DNA of 64,000 nucleotides from Crambe crambe (taxonomy: Eukaryota > Porifera > Demospongiae > Poecilosclerida > Crambeidae): positions 2,790,001-2,854,000 of the forward strand of contig OZ004582.1 of NCBI GenBank assembly GCA_963924555.1, in the 5' to 3' direction. A model generated the notes under the pieces. It was given only the letters and a program-made list of their open reading frames with translations. It did not search any database and was not told the DNA's origin. Within the stretch, counting starts at the first letter, position 1. Every line of letters begins with the position of its first letter. The translations under genes and the position numbers were made by a program. Shown piece after piece: positions 62,531 to 64,000 of this stretch.

Positions 62531-62979
62531 TAATACCAAGCTATGTCCTTTATGTTGATTTTCATTATTTCATTATTATACATTCTTTCATTGATAGTAC
62601 AAAAAAACTGGCACATAAGAATTTTATAATATGGTCTGGTAAAGGGTATTAATGATCACAGATTTCGATGGTGCTATCCATTTGGGATTGTGCCGGTAAT
62701 AAGCTAGGGCCAAAGTTCTTTGAAGTAGCCGATGTTCGAATATGGTAGTTAGTATGTCTTGCCGATAAATGGTTGGTGTGGACGATCAATGAGGTAATAG
62801 TCGTTTGTCTTTATGTGTCCGTCTGTTTTCCTGTAAAGTGAAATAAGAAGAACTGAGTGAGTTCACAGTACAGTGATAGACTACTTTTCATCTCGATCTC
62901 GAACTGTATCTTGGAAGTGCATACATAACGCATTAGGATGGAAGGCGCAAACCTCGGCCAATAAACGAGGATCTACGCT
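62531..62979. other. Gene-poor stretch
   Basis: AT-rich, no gene or repeat recognised. A short piece near 62,660-62,760 (GATCACAGATTTCGATGG) shows no coding frame. Confidence 0.4.
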
Positions 62980-63140
62980 AGCTATTATAACTGCAGCTTC
63001 ATTATAAAAACCAAGTACTGCAGCATCAAAGCAGTATGGCCCAAAAATCTGGCTGGAATAGTTATAATAGCTATATGTGCTAAATTTGTGGCCATCCCTA
63101 CTTCACATTTTTATTTCGAAGAAATTTTTTGCATTCATAG
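62980..63140 (+). repeat. R2 hairpin, collapsed copy (copy 4)
   Basis: Part of the left arm (AGCTTCATTATAAAAACC, CAGTATGGCCCAAAAATC) is followed directly by the outer right arm (TGCTAAATTTGTGGCCATC, CCTACTTCACATTTTTATTT, TTTTTTGCATTCA). The whole central part of the ~507-bp palindrome is gone, as expected for replication deletion at a hairpin. Confidence 0.8.
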
Positions 63141-63411
63141 CTATAGCGCTCAAATTTGTAATATTTTGGACCTAAAAATGTGAATCATGAGCAAGATCAC
63201 TGCATGTCTATCATGGATTAAATTGAGGTCATATACCCTCGGGGTATTATAGAACCCACCCTTTTACATAGAAAGCTCTTGCCACTCTCTGAAAACTGGC
63301 ACAGTTGAGTGTCTCTAGGCACCTATTCAACAGGCTAGCTATCCAGCTAATTCAAGATAGGATTGAAGTTGGCTAGTGATCGATAATCTTGCTTTTATTC
63401 ATGTAGCAATG

Positions 63412-63525
63412 AAAAAGAGAAAGATGTGGCAAGACTCAGAGATGCTGAATGCTATGAAGAAAGTTGAAGAAGGAGATGATCGCATTGCCCACAGATCTCG
63501 TTCTGGACCCACACGCTCAGCCATA
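63412..63525 (+). pseudogene. pogo-type transposase N-terminal HTH start
   Basis: After a TTATTCATGTAG acceptor-like word the frame reads MKKRKMWQDSEMLNAMKKVE, EGDDRIAHRSR and GPTRSAI, then a stop. The KRK.W....M..AM..V..G pattern is the first helix of the psq/CENP-B-like HTH at the start of DDE_1 transposases. The next helix (VPRTTL) is missing and GP..S joins too early, so it is truncated. It lies after, not before, the pogo C-terminus at 61.4-62.5 kb, so it is a separate element. Confidence 0.5.
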
Positions 63526-63539
63526 TAAAGCAGATAGGC

Positions 63540-63740
63540 CATTAGTCAAGACTGTACTGGCTTTCCCTTGACTAAAAAAATGGTTGGGCCTAGCAAACTA
63601 GGCCTGGGGTAACTAGGGTGACTGGCGTCTGCTGCTACAGGTCACTAAGTCACTTGGGTCACTGCTGTATTCACTGTTGGGGTCACTGCTTGGATTACTG
63701 GGAATATGGGGTAATTGCTATCACTAAGGTCACTGTGAGG
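63540..63740. repeat. Degenerate GTCACT-rich short repeat
   Basis: GGTCACT words recur every 10-25 bp (63,641-63,735) with intervening CTGCTG and TTGGG. It resembles a decayed minisatellite. It is not clearly related to the 33-kb array. Confidence 0.4.
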
Positions 63741-64000
63741 ATGATCTGACCTTCATGTCAGAGTCACTGACATTGTCTTGTGACCAGTCCCACAGCTTCC
63801 ATAGTTTTTCAGAATAGCACTCAGTGATGCAGCTCGGACAGTCCACCTTGTTGGGCAGAGTATTTTCAGAGTTGGTGAGTCATTTGCCCCAGAATTTCTG
63901 CTTGTTTCTACAGAACTCTTTTAGGACTCTTCTTTATTAATTTAGTGATTTCATAAGCCATATCAAGCATATCTTTCAGCAGTGGAATATTTTTTATTGT
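63741..64000 (-). pseudogene. hAT transposase fragment, ZMYM1-like, cut by the window end
   Basis: Minus strand: IKNIPLLKDMLDMAYEITKL and IKKSPKRVL (about 63,920-64,000), then in another frame LCPTRWTVRAASLSAILKNY (about 63,800-63,860). The first matches the helix before the variable region in DUF4371-type hAT proteins, and PTRWTVR is the family's Arg-Trp box. Equivalent to 2,110-2,300 and about 8,350-8,420. The element continues outside the window. Confidence 0.75.

Noticed and set aside
1-64000. Bacterial or symbiont origin of the window
   Set aside because: Spliceosomal introns, hAT, MULE, pogo, Helitron, DIRS and gypsy elements, and lack of operons or Shine-Dalgarno-led genes, argue for an animal nuclear genome.
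1-64000. tRNA, rRNA or snRNA genes
   Set aside because: I looked for cloverleaf-type A/B boxes and conserved rRNA words by eye and found none; a covariance-model scan (tRNAscan-SE, Infernal) would be decisive.

Overview
The window looks like metazoan nuclear DNA, most likely from a sponge of the Amphimedon type. It is AT-rich, rich in CTAG/GCTAGC words, has very short GT-AG introns (for example 53 bp at 13,965-14,017), and carries protein families I associate with expanded sponge and cnidarian repeats. No rRNA, tRNA, CRISPR array or bacterial operon was seen. I recognise no intact host gene. The interval is a graveyard of transposable elements (TEs), most of them broken by frameshifts, stops and nested insertions.

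Layout. 0-5.3 kb: the end of a Helitron PIF1 helicase, a decayed hAT transposase, and a DIRS-like tyrosine-recombinase retroelement. 6.6-9.7 kb: an unknown two-exon gene with a Pro/Lys repeat, a second hAT on the minus strand, and the first copy of a hairpin repeat ('family A'). 9.7-12.4 kb: a rearranged Helitron on the minus strand. 13-15.3 kb: a minus-strand gene with a clear intron, an orphan multicopy protein fragment, and a scrap of Ty3/gypsy reverse transcriptase. 18-21.4 kb: a pogo fragment, a gypsy gag, and a hAT zinc-finger exon running into a peptide-transporter (POT) pseudogene. 21.5-24.4 kb: a second repeat family ('R2'), whose edge is the 3' end of an orphan gene. 25-28.5 kb: a gypsy gag-integrase remnant, a pogo C-terminus, and family A copy 2. 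29-32.2 kb: the best preserved transposase, a MULE with C2H2, SWIM and PHD-like fingers. 32.5-33.9 kb: a 20-bp minisatellite. 34-40.9 kb: a TA-flanked miniature inverted-repeat element (MITE), orphan fragments, and family A copies 3 and 4. 40.9-43.4 kb: a second Helitron with a 354-residue ORF1. 44.5-47.2 kb: two more orphan multicopy genes. 49.3-50.3 kb: a MITE carrying a nested non-LTR retroelement 3' end. 50.9-52.7 kb: R2 copy 2 with a ~507-bp palindrome. 52.7-55.0 kb: a SWIM + YqaJ nuclease gene facing a short acidic terminal exon. 57-64 kb: an orphan fragment, hAT, a protein kinase pseudogene, R2 copies 3 and 4, pogo pieces, and the edge of another hAT.

How the parts relate. Family A and R2 hairpins share the core GTAGGGATGACCAC. 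R2 copy 1 runs directly into the last codons of the orphan gene at 22.4-24.4 kb, so R2 is probably the terminal part of a larger DNA transposon. Two non-overlapping pieces of one orphan protein lie at 14.2-15.0 and 44.9-45.8 kb. Three pogo-type transposases end in the same acidic/Lys coil plus small cysteine finger. All family assignments rest on motif recognition by eye; no database search was run.
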